Shown here piece by piece: positions 55,651-64,000 of a stretch of 64,000 nt of DNA. Under the pieces are notes generated by a model that searched no databases, had not been told where the DNA came from, and saw only the letters and a list, made by a program, of their open reading frames with translations. The stretch's first letter is position 1; each line of letters starts with the position of its first letter. This DNA is from Phycisphaerales bacterium (GTDB lineage Bacteria; Planctomycetota; Phycisphaerae; Phycisphaerales; UBA1924): positions 1 through 64,000 of the forward strand of contig CAJPFG010000005.1 of assembly GCA_905339235.1 (NCBI GenBank), given 5' to 3'. Position numbers and translations under genes: made by a program.

Positions 55651-57698
55651 ACTACACGACGGCGAAGGATGCCGGCCCGAAGGGCGCTCCCGCGTCACCG
55701 TCGCTCGTGCGCGTCGCCATCCTGGGCAACCCCAATACGGGCAAGACCACCCTGTTCAACCGCCTCTGCGGCCTGCGCCACAAGACCGGCAACTTCCCGG
55801 GCACCACCCAGGAGGCCCGTGTGGGCTTCATCAAGCCCGACCCGCGCGATGAGCAGCCCGCCCTTGAACTCATCGATCTGCCCGGCATCTACTCCCTCGA
55901 ACTCGACCAGAGCGAGGCCGACATCGCCCGGCGCGTGCTCGCCGGAACCCTCGCCCCCGCCGGCCAACCGGCCGCGGCCCCGGACGCCGTCTGCGTGGTT
56001 GTGGACTCCACCAACCTCGCGCGCAACCTCGTCCTCGTCGGCGAGACTCTCCGCCGCCGACTGCCCACCGTCGTCGCGCTGAACATGATCGACCTCGCGC
56101 GGAAGCGCGGCCTGCTCATCGACGCCACCGCGCTCTCCCTGCACCTGGGCTGCGCCGTCGTCCCCTGCAACGCCCGCGCGGGCGAGGGAGCCGATGCCAT
56201 CCCCGCCGCGCTCGCTTCCGCCCGCCTTCCCAATATCACCCCGCCCGGCACGCGCGACGGCCTGGAGCACTGGGCCGACGAGATCTGCGCCGCCGCCGCG
56301 ACCTCGCACAGCCCCTCCCACGCCGAAGTCCACGTCGAGCACACCGACTGGACCGACCGCCTCGACCGCGTCTTCACCCATTCGGTGGGCGGCATTCTCG
56401 TGTTCGCGGCCATCATGTTCGGCCTCTTCTACACCATCTTCGCGCTCGCCGAAGTACCCATGAACCTCATCGAGAGCGTCTTCGCCGGCCTCAGCGGATG
56501 GATCTCGGGCGTGTTGCCCCAGGGAGTCCTGCGAGAGTTCCTCGCGGGCGGCGTCGTCGCGGGGCTGCAGGGCGTGCTGGTCTTCCTGCCCCAGATCTGC
56601 CTGCTCTTCTTCTTGATCTCGATCCTCGAGGACACCGGCTACCTCGCCCGCGCGGCATTCGTCATGAACCGCTTCCTGGCGCCATTCGGCCTCTCCGGGC
56701 ATGCCTTCATGCCCCTGCTCTCCAGCCACGCGTGCGCGATCCCCGGCGTCATGGCCTGCCGCGCCATTCCCGATCGGCGCGAGCGGCTGGCGGCGATCCT
56801 CTCGGCGCCGTTCATGTCATGCTCGGCGCGGATCCCGGTGTACGTGCTGCTGACGGTGATCCTGTTCCCGGGCGCGCCCACGAAACAGGCCTTGGCTTTC
56901 TCGGCGTGCTACGTGCTGGGAATCGCGGCGGGCCTGCTGAGCGCCCTCTTGGCCCGGCGCACCCTCCTCCGCGGCCCCGCCCGCCCGATGGCCCTCGAAC
57001 TCCCCACCTACAAAATCCCAGCCCTCCGCACCGCCTTCCTCAGCACCTACGACCGCGCCATGTCGTTCGTGAAGAACGCGGGGACCAACATCCTTGCCAT
57101 CTGCATCATCCTCTGGTGGCTCAGCGCCTACCCCAAAGTCGAGCCGCCACCTGAAGCCACGGGGCTCCGCGCGTTTGCGGCCGGCTTCGATGACGGGCAG
57201 ATCGTGGTGCGGCCGGAAATGGTGAACGGCGATTGGCCACTCGAATCCGCGGCGCATTGGCGGGAGAAGGCGGATGCCATCGAATCGCAGCACGCCCTCG
57301 CCCACTCCTTCGCCGGCCGCCTGGGCAAACTCATCCAACCCGTCTTCGAACCCCTGGGCTTTGACTGGAAACTCTCCGTCGGCGTCCTTACCAGTTTCGC
57401 CGCCCGTGAAGTCTTCGTCTCCACCATGGCCGTGGTTGTCACCGGGCACGACGACACCAGCGAGGGGATCACGGAAGAACTCGCCGCGGCCACGCGCGAC
57501 GACGGCGTCACGCCCATCTTCACCCCCGCGGCGAGTTGGGCCCTCTTGGTCTACTACGTGCTCGCGATGCAATGCCTCCCCACGCTGGCCGTGACCGCGC
57601 GCGAGTCGGGCGGCTGGAAGTGGGCGATCCTGCAACTCGGCTGGATGTGCGGGCTGGCCTACGTTTTCGGCGCGATCGCCTTCGCCATCGCCTCCTGA
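55647..57698 (+). CDS. feoB: Ferrous iron transporter FeoB
   Basis: Membrane GTPase importing Fe2+, 683 residues. The N-terminal G domain has G1 GNPNTGKTT (about 28), G2 GNFPGTT, G3 DLPG and G4 ALNMID. The membrane core shows two Gate regions: FMSCSARIPVY (the CxAR motif) and SFAAREVFVSTMAVV. A soluble insertion of about 70 residues (from PKVEPPPEATGL) separates two helices. It is translationally coupled to feoA. A 56-residue membrane protein follows at once. Confidence 0.94.
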   Translation: MNYTTAKDAGPKGAPASPSLVRVAILGNPNTGKTTLFNRLCGLRHKTGNFPGTTQEARVGFIKPDPRDEQPALELIDLPGIYSLELDQSEADIARRVLAGTLAPAGQPAAAPDAVCVVVDSTNLARNLVLVGETLRRRLPTVVALNMIDLARKRGLLIDATALSLHLGCAVVPCNARAGEGADAIPAALASARLPNITPPGTRDGLEHWADEICAAAATSHSPSHAEVHVEHTDWTDRLDRVFTHSVGGILVFAAIMFGLFYTIFALAEVPMNLIESVFAGLSGWISGVLPQGVLREFLAGGVVAGLQGVLVFLPQICLLFFLISILEDTGYLARAAFVMNRFLAPFGLSGHAFMPLLSSHACAIPGVMACRAIPDRRERLAAILSAPFMSCSARIPVYVLLTVILFPGAPTKQALAFSACYVLGIAAGLLSALLARRTLLRGPARPMALELPTYKIPALRTAFLSTYDRAMSFVKNAGTNILAICIILWWLSAYPKVEPPPEATGLRAFAAGFDDGQIVVRPEMVNGDWPLESAAHWREKADAIESQHALAHSFAGRLGKLIQPVFEPLGFDWKLSVGVLTSFAAREVFVSTMAVVVTGHDDTSEGITEELAAATRDDGVTPIFTPAASWALLVYYVLAMQCLPTLAVTARESGGWKWAILQLGWMCGLAYVFGAIAFAIAS

Positions 57699-57710
57699 TG
57701 GAGCCCGACC

Positions 57711-57881
57711 GTGTCGATTCCATGGAACGACTGGCAGTTCTGGGTCGTCACGGCCGCCGCGATGCTCGCGCTGATCTACGTCCTGCGCGAAGTGATACCT
57801 GTCAAGCGCTGGCCCTTCAAACGCAAGGGCAAGGGCAAGCCAACCTCGCTGACCATCGACGGCAAGTCGCCCCGCAAGTGA
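57711..57881 (+). CDS. Small membrane protein encoded after feoB
   Basis: A 56-residue protein from a GTG at 57711, 12 bases after feoB. It starts MSIPWNDWQFWVVTAAAMLA, has one membrane helix continuing to VLREVIP, and then a very basic tail (KRWPFKRKGKGKPTS) ending in PRK. The position and topology recall the small proteins often encoded after feoB (FeoB-associated, Cys-rich or FeoC-like), but there are no cysteines. It may be a small Feo partner; this is inference. Its stop is one base from the stop of the convergent OGT gene. Confidence 0.6.
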   Translation: MSIPWNDWQFWVVTAAAMLALIYVLREVIPVKRWPFKRKGKGKPTSLTIDGKSPRK

Positions 57882-57882
57882 T

Positions 57883-59643
57883 TCATCGCACGACCCGCCC
57901 CTCGCGCACGAACTCCGTCCACAACGAACGGATCGCGCCCGCCAGTGCCGCGGCCATTCCCGCCTCGTCGCGCAGCGGCGAGTTTTCCATTGCCGGTCGA
58001 AGTGCCGCGCGTTCCGCCTGCATCCCTTCGCGCGCCGCCGCCAGGTGCGTGGCGATGCCCACGTACGCCTCCGGAGAATCCGCGGTCCACGATCCCCTTC
58101 CCACGCCCCGCAGGAGCGAAACACCCACCCGCGTGCGGTGCCCGCTCCCCGCGAGTGTCACCACCGGCACGCCCATCCACAACGCCTCGCACGTCGTCGT
58201 CGTGCCGTGATACGGGAAGGGGTCCAGCGCAATATCCACGTTCGCGTACATCGCCAGGTGCTCGGCGCTGGACGCCGCGAACGGGAGCACCTCCAGCCGG
58301 ACCGGATCAACTCCAGTGCTTCGCAGCACGTCCCGATGGCGGCGCAGCGCCGGCTCGGTGAGCGAATGCCTCTTAAGCAGCAGCCGCGACCCGGGGCAGG
58401 CCGCGAGCACCGCCGCCCACGTGCGCATGACCTCCGCCGTGAGTTTCGACCCCGCGTTGAACGACCCGAAGGCCATCGGCGCGCCGCTCGCGCGCACCGA
58501 CGGCCGCGGCCAGCCGTCCTCCGGCGTGAAACACACAAACGGCCGCGCCAATCGCACCAGACGCTCGGTCGCGAATGACTCTGCCTCCGGCGGGTCGGTA
58601 TCGGCGTCCACGATCCGCGCATCCATCGCCGGGATTCCGGTCGTGTTGGGGTAGCCCAGGTACGCGATCTGCACCGGCGCCAGCCGGCGCGCCAGGGCCC
58701 GCATGTGCCCCGGCGCCGTCCAACCGGCAAGATCCACCATCACGTCGATCGCATCGTGCGACGCGAGTTCCGCCAACCGCAACGCACCCATCCGCCCGCA
58801 CTCGCGCCACTCACCCATGCCCCGAAACCGCGCCGTGAAGTCGTCTGCCTCCGCGCCTGTCGAGTACAGGTACACCTCGACGCCGTGCTCGCGCAGCCGC
58901 GGCATCACCCCCAGCAGAAAATACGCGCACGAGTGCCGCCGAAAGTCGCACGACAGCATCGCTACGCGCAGCGGCCGCCCGGCGTCCCTGCCGTTGGGAA
59001 ACGACGCGGCCTCACGCGCTGGCCCCTCGCTCCGGCTCGTGACCAACCCGAGTTGGCGGTGCAGCGCCGCCAGTTCCGCTTCGTCTACCCCCGCCAGGCT
59101 GTTCATGGCATACACCGCCGTGTGGAGCGCCAGCGGGTCCTCGCCGAACCGCGCCGCGGCCTCTCTCGCGGCGGCGAGTGCCTCTCCCTGAGCCCCCAGC
59201 CGCAACATCACGCGAACGCACTGTCGCGCCGTGTCCGGGTGCCCCGGCGAGTGCTTTCGGGCCTGCTCCAGCGCGTCTCGCGCGCCGGCCTCGTCGTCCA
59301 GTTCGATGCGGCAATCCGCCAACTCACCCCACGCCGTGGGCTCGCCGGGCTTGATGGCGACGCTCTTCGCGAACGCGTCGGAGGCCCGCTCCCACGCCCG
59401 GTCGCGCTGCAACTCCCGCCCCAGCAGGTACCACGCCTCGGGGTCGCCGCTCCGCCCTGCCCGCTCCAGGGCAAAGAGCGCCTGAGGCCGTTCGCCCGAC
59501 CTGAAGTGAACTTCCGCGAGCAACTTGAGGGCGGCGTGGTCGGAGGCGCTGCGAGCCAAGTGCGCCCGCAGGGCCGCCTTCGCCCGGTCAACCCGCCCGG
59601 TCTCGAGGTGCATCCGAGCTTGTTCCAGCGGCGAGACCGGCAT
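57883..59643 (-). CDS. TPR-SPINDLY/OGT-type O-linked glycosyltransferase (GT41), copy B
   Basis: A 586-residue paralogue of the protein at 27627-29384 with the same layout. The TPR-like N-terminus covers about 1-200. SCDFRRHSCAYFLLGVM has the catalytic-type His near 236. YLGYPNTTGIPAMDARIVD, FGSFNAGSKLTAEVM (Lys near 401) and the ALDPFPYHGTTTTCEALWMG region complete the GT41 core. Amino acid identity to copy A is clear over the whole catalytic part, but both have diverged. Convergent with the small feo-linked gene. Confidence 0.9.
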   Translation of the reverse strand: MPVSPLEQARMHLETGRVDRAKAALRAHLARSASDHAALKLLAEVHFRSGERPQALFALERAGRSGDPEAWYLLGRELQRDRAWERASDAFAKSVAIKPGEPTAWGELADCRIELDDEAGARDALEQARKHSPGHPDTARQCVRVMLRLGAQGEALAAAREAAARFGEDPLALHTAVYAMNSLAGVDEAELAALHRQLGLVTSRSEGPAREAASFPNGRDAGRPLRVAMLSCDFRRHSCAYFLLGVMPRLREHGVEVYLYSTGAEADDFTARFRGMGEWRECGRMGALRLAELASHDAIDVMVDLAGWTAPGHMRALARRLAPVQIAYLGYPNTTGIPAMDARIVDADTDPPEAESFATERLVRLARPFVCFTPEDGWPRPSVRASGAPMAFGSFNAGSKLTAEVMRTWAAVLAACPGSRLLLKRHSLTEPALRRHRDVLRSTGVDPVRLEVLPFAASSAEHLAMYANVDIALDPFPYHGTTTTCEALWMGVPVVTLAGSGHRTRVGVSLLRGVGRGSWTADSPEAYVGIATHLAAAREGMQAERAALRPAMENSPLRDEAGMAAALAGAIRSLWTEFVREGRVVR

Positions 59644-59663
59644 GCGGCAGCAGCGTATCCGCT

Positions 59664-61040
59664 CTAGGCCTTCGCTCGCCCCATCCGCCGCGCCAGCAGA
59701 AACGCCATCTCCAGCGCCTGCTGGTAGTTCAGGCGCGGATCGCAGGCCGTCGCGTAGTTCGTCGAAAGGTCAGCCTCGGTGATCCCCGCGGCCCCGCCAA
59801 CGCACTCCGTCACATCATCGCCCGTGAGTTCAAAGTGCACCCCGCCCAGCGGCACGCCCTCGCGCTCAAAGACTTCGTAGGTCTCCTCCAACTCACGCAG
59901 GATCGCGTCGAACGAACGCGTCTTCACTCCCGAGGGCGTCGTGATCCCGTTGGCGTGCATCGGGTCGCACATCCAGCAGCCCTTCACGCCCGCTTGCCCG
60001 GCCGCCCCCAGCAGCGGTGGGAGCAGCGACGCGGCCTGATCCGCCCCCAGTCGCGTGATCAGCACCAGTTTCCCCGACTCGCCCGCGGGGTTGAGCGCCC
60101 GCGCCAGGGACACGACCTGCTCCGGAGCAGCGCTCGGCCCGATCTTGATGCCCACCGGATTGCGCACGCCCCGGAAGAACTCCACGTGCGCCCCGTCCGG
60201 CTGGCGCGAGCGCTCGCCGATCCACGGCATGTGCGCGGTCAGGCAGTAGTATCCGGCCCGCCGCGGCACCCGCCTCGTCTGCGACGACTCGTAGTGCAGG
60301 TTCAGCCCCTCGTGGCTCGTGAAAAACTCCACGCGGGTCAGGTCGTCCACCGTGCGCTCGCCCAGCGCTTCCATGAACCGAAGCCCGTCGGCCAGGTTTG
60401 CGGTCATGCGTTCGTACTCGGCCCGCACCGCCGGAGAGAGCGAGGCGTGCGTGAAGAACGAAAGATCCCAGTACTCTGGGTGATGCAGGTCGGCGAACCC
60501 GCCGTCCACCAGGGCACGGATGAAGTTCAGCGTGAGCGATGCATGCTGGTACCCGCGCACCAGCAGGTGCGGGTCGGGCATTCTCGCCTCGCTGGTGAAC
60601 TCGGCGCGGTTGATCAGGTCCCCAAAGTAACTCGGCAGCGTCACGCCCTGGCGTGTCTCGGTGGGGCTGGACCGCGGCTTGGCGTACTGGCCGGCAAACC
60701 GGCCCACGCGCGTCACCGGCTTCTTGACGCCGTGCACCAGCACCAGCGACATCTGGAGCAGAATCTTGAGTTTGGCGGCGATGCGGTCCGGGCGGCAGTC
60801 CTCCAGAGTCTCGGCGCAATCGCCTCCCTGTAGAATGAACCGCCGGCCCGCCTCCGCTTCCGCGATTTCCTTCCGCAGCCGCTCGATCTCCCAACTCGTC
60901 ACCAGCGGCGGCAGCGACCGCAGGCGCGCCGTCTCCCGCGAGAGCGCCTCCGCGTCCGGATACGGAATCGTGTTCGCGCCGGGGCACGAGCGCCACGAAT
61001 CGGGAGTCCAGCCGGTCGGGGTTGGGTCGGGAGTGCTCAA
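59664..61040 (-). CDS. 3-deoxy-D-arabino-heptulosonate-7-phosphate synthase, class II
   Basis: A 458-residue class II (plant/actinobacterial type) DAHP synthase, the first step of aromatic amino acid synthesis. It has RRFILQGGDCAETL (about 75), GRFAGQYAKPRSS, then FTSHEGLNLHYE. GKLVLITRLGADQAASLLPP and CDPMHANGITT, then GGVHFELTGDDVTECVGG are the usual metal- and substrate-binding blocks. The start MSTPDPTPTGWTPDSWRS is typical. Neighbours are functionally unrelated. It stands alone, without other shikimate genes. Confidence 0.94.
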   Translation of the reverse strand: MSTPDPTPTGWTPDSWRSCPGANTIPYPDAEALSRETARLRSLPPLVTSWEIERLRKEIAEAEAGRRFILQGGDCAETLEDCRPDRIAAKLKILLQMSLVLVHGVKKPVTRVGRFAGQYAKPRSSPTETRQGVTLPSYFGDLINRAEFTSEARMPDPHLLVRGYQHASLTLNFIRALVDGGFADLHHPEYWDLSFFTHASLSPAVRAEYERMTANLADGLRFMEALGERTVDDLTRVEFFTSHEGLNLHYESSQTRRVPRRAGYYCLTAHMPWIGERSRQPDGAHVEFFRGVRNPVGIKIGPSAAPEQVVSLARALNPAGESGKLVLITRLGADQAASLLPPLLGAAGQAGVKGCWMCDPMHANGITTPSGVKTRSFDAILRELEETYEVFEREGVPLGGVHFELTGDDVTECVGGAAGITEADLSTNYATACDPRLNYQQALEMAFLLARRMGRAKA

Positions 61041-61062
61041 GGGGGTGGAGTGTAGCGAAGGC

Positions 61063-64000
61063 CTACTTGGCGGGGCGCGCGTCCAGCACGATCGTGGCCG
61101 CGCCCTGGCCGATCACGATCTTGCCGTCCAGCAGCAGGCTCGTCGTGGGCGGTGCATAGATCCGCAGCCGCTCGGTGGCGATCAGTTTGCCGCCCGGATT
61201 GCTGAGCACCGCCAGGCGCGCGATCTCGCCCTCGGGAGACTCGAAGCCCGTGCCGGGAAGGTCCAGCCCGACGATCATGTCCCGCGTGAACCCGATGGGT
61301 TCCAGGTGCGACGACTCGATCGCGTCGGCTCCGACCAGTTTCCCCGTCGCGTCGAACACCAGCACCCCGTGCACGCTCGCCAGGATCAGCCGGTCGCCCG
61401 TGACCGCCCCCTGCACCGGCGGCGACAGCCGATCGCGCGTGTCGAGCGCCTCGTCCCCGAACTTCCCCGTCGCGCCGTCCGCGCGCCACAGCCGAAGGTC
61501 CGAATCCAGCACGAAGATCGCGTCCTTCACCACCCATCCCGCGATCGAGCCCCGCGCCGGGTCGCCCGGCGTGGTCCAGCGGATCGTTCCGTCCGTCGGC
61601 GAATACCGCGTCAGGCCGGTGGCGCACGCCATCACGGCGTCGCCGTCCGGCAGGGATCGGATCCAGCGCGGGTGATCTCCGACCACGCGAGCATCCAGCC
61701 GCGACCGCTCGTCCCCCGTGCGGGCGTCCAAAGCGATCACCGCCGGCTGCAACGGCTGGCCTTCCGCGGTCCGCGCGGCCCCGGCCACCACGATCGTGCT
61801 TCCCACGTGCGTGACCTCGTACACCCGCGAAACCGGCACGCTGGCGCTCCACAGCGTTCTGCCGGTTGCAACGTCAAAGACCGCCATCGGCCCCGACCTC
61901 AGCAGCAGGGCCAGCGTCGCGCCGTCCGTGGAAACGATTAAGTCGTCGGAGCGCACCTGCCCGTCCAGCGGCGTGGGGATTCGCTCCGGCGGGCCGGGCT
62001 CGGCCCCGCCGAACACCACCGAGAACTCCGGCGTTCGCCACAGGCTCGTTCCGTCGATGGAAATCGCTTCCAGAGATCCGCCGGTTGGGCCCGGCCAGTG
62101 CAGCACCGCCGCGTCCGGAGTCATCAGAATCACATTCGGCGACTGCTTGCCGGCGTCTCGCATCCACAACGGTCGCAGGAGCCCGCTCGCGGCGTCAACC
62201 CCCCACATCCACACTTCCTCCGCGGTCTCGTCGTAGGTCGCGAGGCAGTCGGTCGCCAACCCCGGCGACTGGTGGAAGATCGGCACGAGCGGGTCGTGCC
62301 CCTCGATCACCTGCCCCACGCGGATGCTGGTTCCGATGATCGGCGTCCAGTCCCGTGATCCCAGCCTCTCACGCAGGCCGCGGGCTACTTCCTGAGGAGT
62401 CCGCACTCCCTCGGGCATGTTCAGGCTCAGAGTCGGATAATCGCGGGCCAGCCTCCGGAACGTCCGGTACATCGCGCCCTCGTCCAGGGCGGTGCCGGCG
62501 AGCCCCGCGAACGCCGACGCCAGCCGCGCCACCGCCCGGTCCTGGTCGCTCCGTCCGATCGCGCCCGAAAGTTCCGCCGCGGAGAGCCCGGCCCCGACCG
62601 CCGCGCGAGCCTCGTCCGACTTTCCCTGCGCCGCGTACTTCTCGCCCGACCGCAGCCACACGTCGGCGGAGACCGCCGCCGCCGGATACTTGCGTGCCAG
62701 GTCCGCGAGTTGCTCCGCGGAGACATTCGCCGGCAGCGCCTGCACCGCCAGCCTCGCTTCCTCGTCGAACGCCGCGTACGGCGCGGGCCCCACGCGACGC
62801 AGAATGCGCGCCAGGCTCGCCGCCGCTTCGTCCGACGCAGTCGCCGACGAGCCCAGGTGGTCCTGGCCCGACGCGTCGCCGGCCGCGGCCTCTCCCAGCG
62901 ACGGATCGAGCAGGATCTGCTGGTACGCGTCGATCGCGTCCTTGGCGTGGTCCTGCGTTTCGGCGAACCAGGCGACCTCCAGCAGGTGCCACGCAAGGGC
63001 CTGCGGGGTGTCGGCGCAGCGCCCGACGCGATCGAGAATCGCGCGGAGCACCGCGGGGTCCTTGATGGGCGGAGCCTCCAGCGAGAGAGATCGCTCCGCG
63101 CTGGGAACTACCGCCGGCTGCGCCCACTCACGACGCGCCTGCCGGACCATGCCCAGCAGAAGTTCGTACAACCGCTGCCTCGCGGCCCGGGATTCGTCCG
63201 TCAGCCGATTCGCGTCAAGCAGCCGCAGGGCCGCATCGGCCAGCGGCGGCACGCGATCGCACTGCCCGGCCCGGTAAAGCAGTTCCACGTAGGTCAGCAG
63301 CGGAGCCGGGTCCTTGGGCGACTGTGTGACCCGCCGGTCCAGAAGCGCCTTGGCCTGTTCCCAACTCACATACAGGTGCAACGATCGCGAATCAACCGCC
63401 AGCAGATGGGCCGATTCGGAATCCGGCGGCGTGACGACCAGAATATTGCCCGCCGCGGGCAGGGGAACCCGCGAATCTTCCGTGGGCTGCATGGGGTCCA
63501 CCGAGACCAGGGCATCGTTGAGCGGAACGAGCACTCGCCCCCCTGCAACCACGCACCGCCCCGCGATGCCCGGAACCCGATACTCCGGCGAAAAGTGCAC
63601 CGGCCCGTCCGCGAGCGCATCGGGATCGACGAACGCCACGCGCGTCGATCCCACGCATCCCAGCCGGCCGCCGCCCATCACCAGGTACCGCGGGTCTCCC
63701 AGGCTCGCCCCGTCGCGACGGGATTCGAGTTTTCCGTCGGCCGCTCCCACCCGGATCACGCTGAACGGCCCCGGCTCGATGTAGTAGAGGCTGCCGCCCG
63801 CGAAGACCGGCGCGCACGCTTCGTACGCCGGATTCACCGCGTTCGCCGGCCACCGCATCGACTCCTGCGGCCGTGCCGCCCGCGTAAGCCGGACCCATCG
63901 CGGGCGCCCCGTCGCGGCCTCGAACGCGCCCAGCACCCCCATCTCGTCGCCCCGGTACACCACTCCCTCGCTCACCACGCTCATGTCCGGGCGGAAAATC
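61063..64000 (-). CDS. PQQ-repeat beta-propeller / TPR-like protein (partial, 5' end beyond window)
   Basis: The frame is open from the right edge to 61063, about 978 residues. The N-terminal part visible has PQQ-like blades (GVLGAFEAATGRPRWVRLTR and more, e.g. CVVAGGRVLVPLNDALVSVD). A helical region with TPR-like stretches (about 230-500) follows, with RLGPEQ-like alanine-rich repeats. A second propeller has AVFDVATGRTLWSASVPVSR, GDAVMACATGLTRYSPTDGT and VKDAIFVLDSDLRLWRADGA. Such proteins are often exported or periplasmic in planctomycetes, but the start is not visible, so location is unknown. No enzyme motif is seen. Confidence 0.75.
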   Translation of the reverse strand, partial: IFRPDMSVVSEGVVYRGDEMGVLGAFEAATGRPRWVRLTRAARPQESMRWPANAVNPAYEACAPVFAGGSLYYIEPGPFSVIRVGAADGKLESRRDGASLGDPRYLVMGGGRLGCVGSTRVAFVDPDALADGPVHFSPEYRVPGIAGRCVVAGGRVLVPLNDALVSVDPMQPTEDSRVPLPAAGNILVVTPPDSESAHLLAVDSRSLHLYVSWEQAKALLDRRVTQSPKDPAPLLTYVELLYRAGQCDRVPPLADAALRLLDANRLTDESRAARQRLYELLLGMVRQARREWAQPAVVPSAERSLSLEAPPIKDPAVLRAILDRVGRCADTPQALAWHLLEVAWFAETQDHAKDAIDAYQQILLDPSLGEAAAGDASGQDHLGSSATASDEAAASLARILRRVGPAPYAAFDEEARLAVQALPANVSAEQLADLARKYPAAAVSADVWLRSGEKYAAQGKSDEARAAVGAGLSAAELSGAIGRSDQDRAVARLASAFAGLAGTALDEGAMYRTFRRLARDYPTLSLNMPEGVRTPQEVARGLRERLGSRDWTPIIGTSIRVGQVIEGHDPLVPIFHQSPGLATDCLATYDETAEEVWMWGVDAASGLLRPLWMRDAGKQSPNVILMTPDAAVLHWPGPTGGSLEAISIDGTSLWRTPEFSVVFGGAEPGPPERIPTPLDGQVRSDDLIVSTDGATLALLLRSGPMAVFDVATGRTLWSASVPVSRVYEVTHVGSTIVVAGAARTAEGQPLQPAVIALDARTGDERSRLDARVVGDHPRWIRSLPDGDAVMACATGLTRYSPTDGTIRWTTPGDPARGSIAGWVVKDAIFVLDSDLRLWRADGATGKFGDEALDTRDRLSPPVQGAVTGDRLILASVHGVLVFDATGKLVGADAIESSHLEPIGFTRDMIVGLDLPGTGFESPEGEIARLAVLSNPGGKLIATERLRIYAPPTTSLLLDGKIVIGQGAATIVLDARPAK

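Overview
This 64 kb window is high-GC bacterial chromosome. It most likely comes from a planctomycete of the class Phycisphaerae. Several lines support this: dockerin-like C-termini with paired DxNxDGxxNGFDxE loops, many short exported proteins ending in a PEP-CTERM-like hydrophobic/RRR tail, an [14 protein letters not shown] prepilin leader, small lipoproteins, and SPINDLY-type O-linked glycosyltransferases. I saw no rRNA, tRNA, CRISPR array, insertion sequence or prophage.

Layout. 1-2.7 kb: two tandem, related secreted multi-domain proteins on the minus strand, the first cut by the window edge. 2.9-6.2 kb: pheT (without an N-terminal tRNA-binding domain) and ilvE. 6.2-13.1 kb: a minus-strand nonulosonic (sialic/legionaminic-type) acid operon. 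It runs from a large Maf/DUF115 fusion protein through neuA and neuB, then a broken DUF104 antitoxin remnant, then neuC, then a broken DUF2185/Imm33-like remnant. 13.2-19.3 kb: a CgeB-like glycosyltransferase, dciA-like, an orphan MalK/PotA-type ATPase, a Nudix gene containing a consensus parS site, parB, an HTH protein and a small lipoprotein. 19.6-27.6 kb: clpB, a NxxGxxAF-repeat exported protein, a prepilin-like protein, ubiX, a lipoprotein and pyrB. 27.6-34.2 kb: an OGT and a Gld-like ABC exporter operon (ATPase, permease, GldG-like, DUF4340). 34.5-41.4 kb: a STAS protein, a dockerin-tailed subtilase, a class IV aminotransferase, MscS, a membrane-protein remnant and a PEP-CTERM protein. 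41.6-52.4 kb: dnaE, an M28 peptidase, a divergent sigma-like protein, gatB, an HhH protein, a GT2 and a P-loop/deoxyribosyltransferase-like protein. 52.4-64 kb: three tandem PEP-CTERM proteins, DUF4870, feoA-feoB plus a 56-residue membrane protein, a second OGT, class II DAHP synthase and a partial PQQ-repeat/TPR protein.

How the genes fit together. Two themes recur. The first is cell-surface and glycosylation biology: CMP-nonulosonate synthesis joined to a Maf protein (the family that glycosylates flagellin), two OGTs, two further glycosyltransferases, and many exported anchored proteins. The second is housekeeping replication, translation and segregation: dnaE, dciA, parB/parS, pheT, gatB. 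Coding is dense. Several convergent pairs end on back-to-back stop codons (TGATCA twice, CTAG once), so termination must happen inside the neighbouring gene.

The most notable items are the Maf fusion with a degenerate SpsF/radical-SAM-like C-terminus, the divergent sigma-like protein at 46.7 kb, an 86-base AT-rich island over the GYGFNKSHS motif of dnaE, the parS site inside the Nudix gene, and two frameshifted toxin/immunity-type remnants around neuC.
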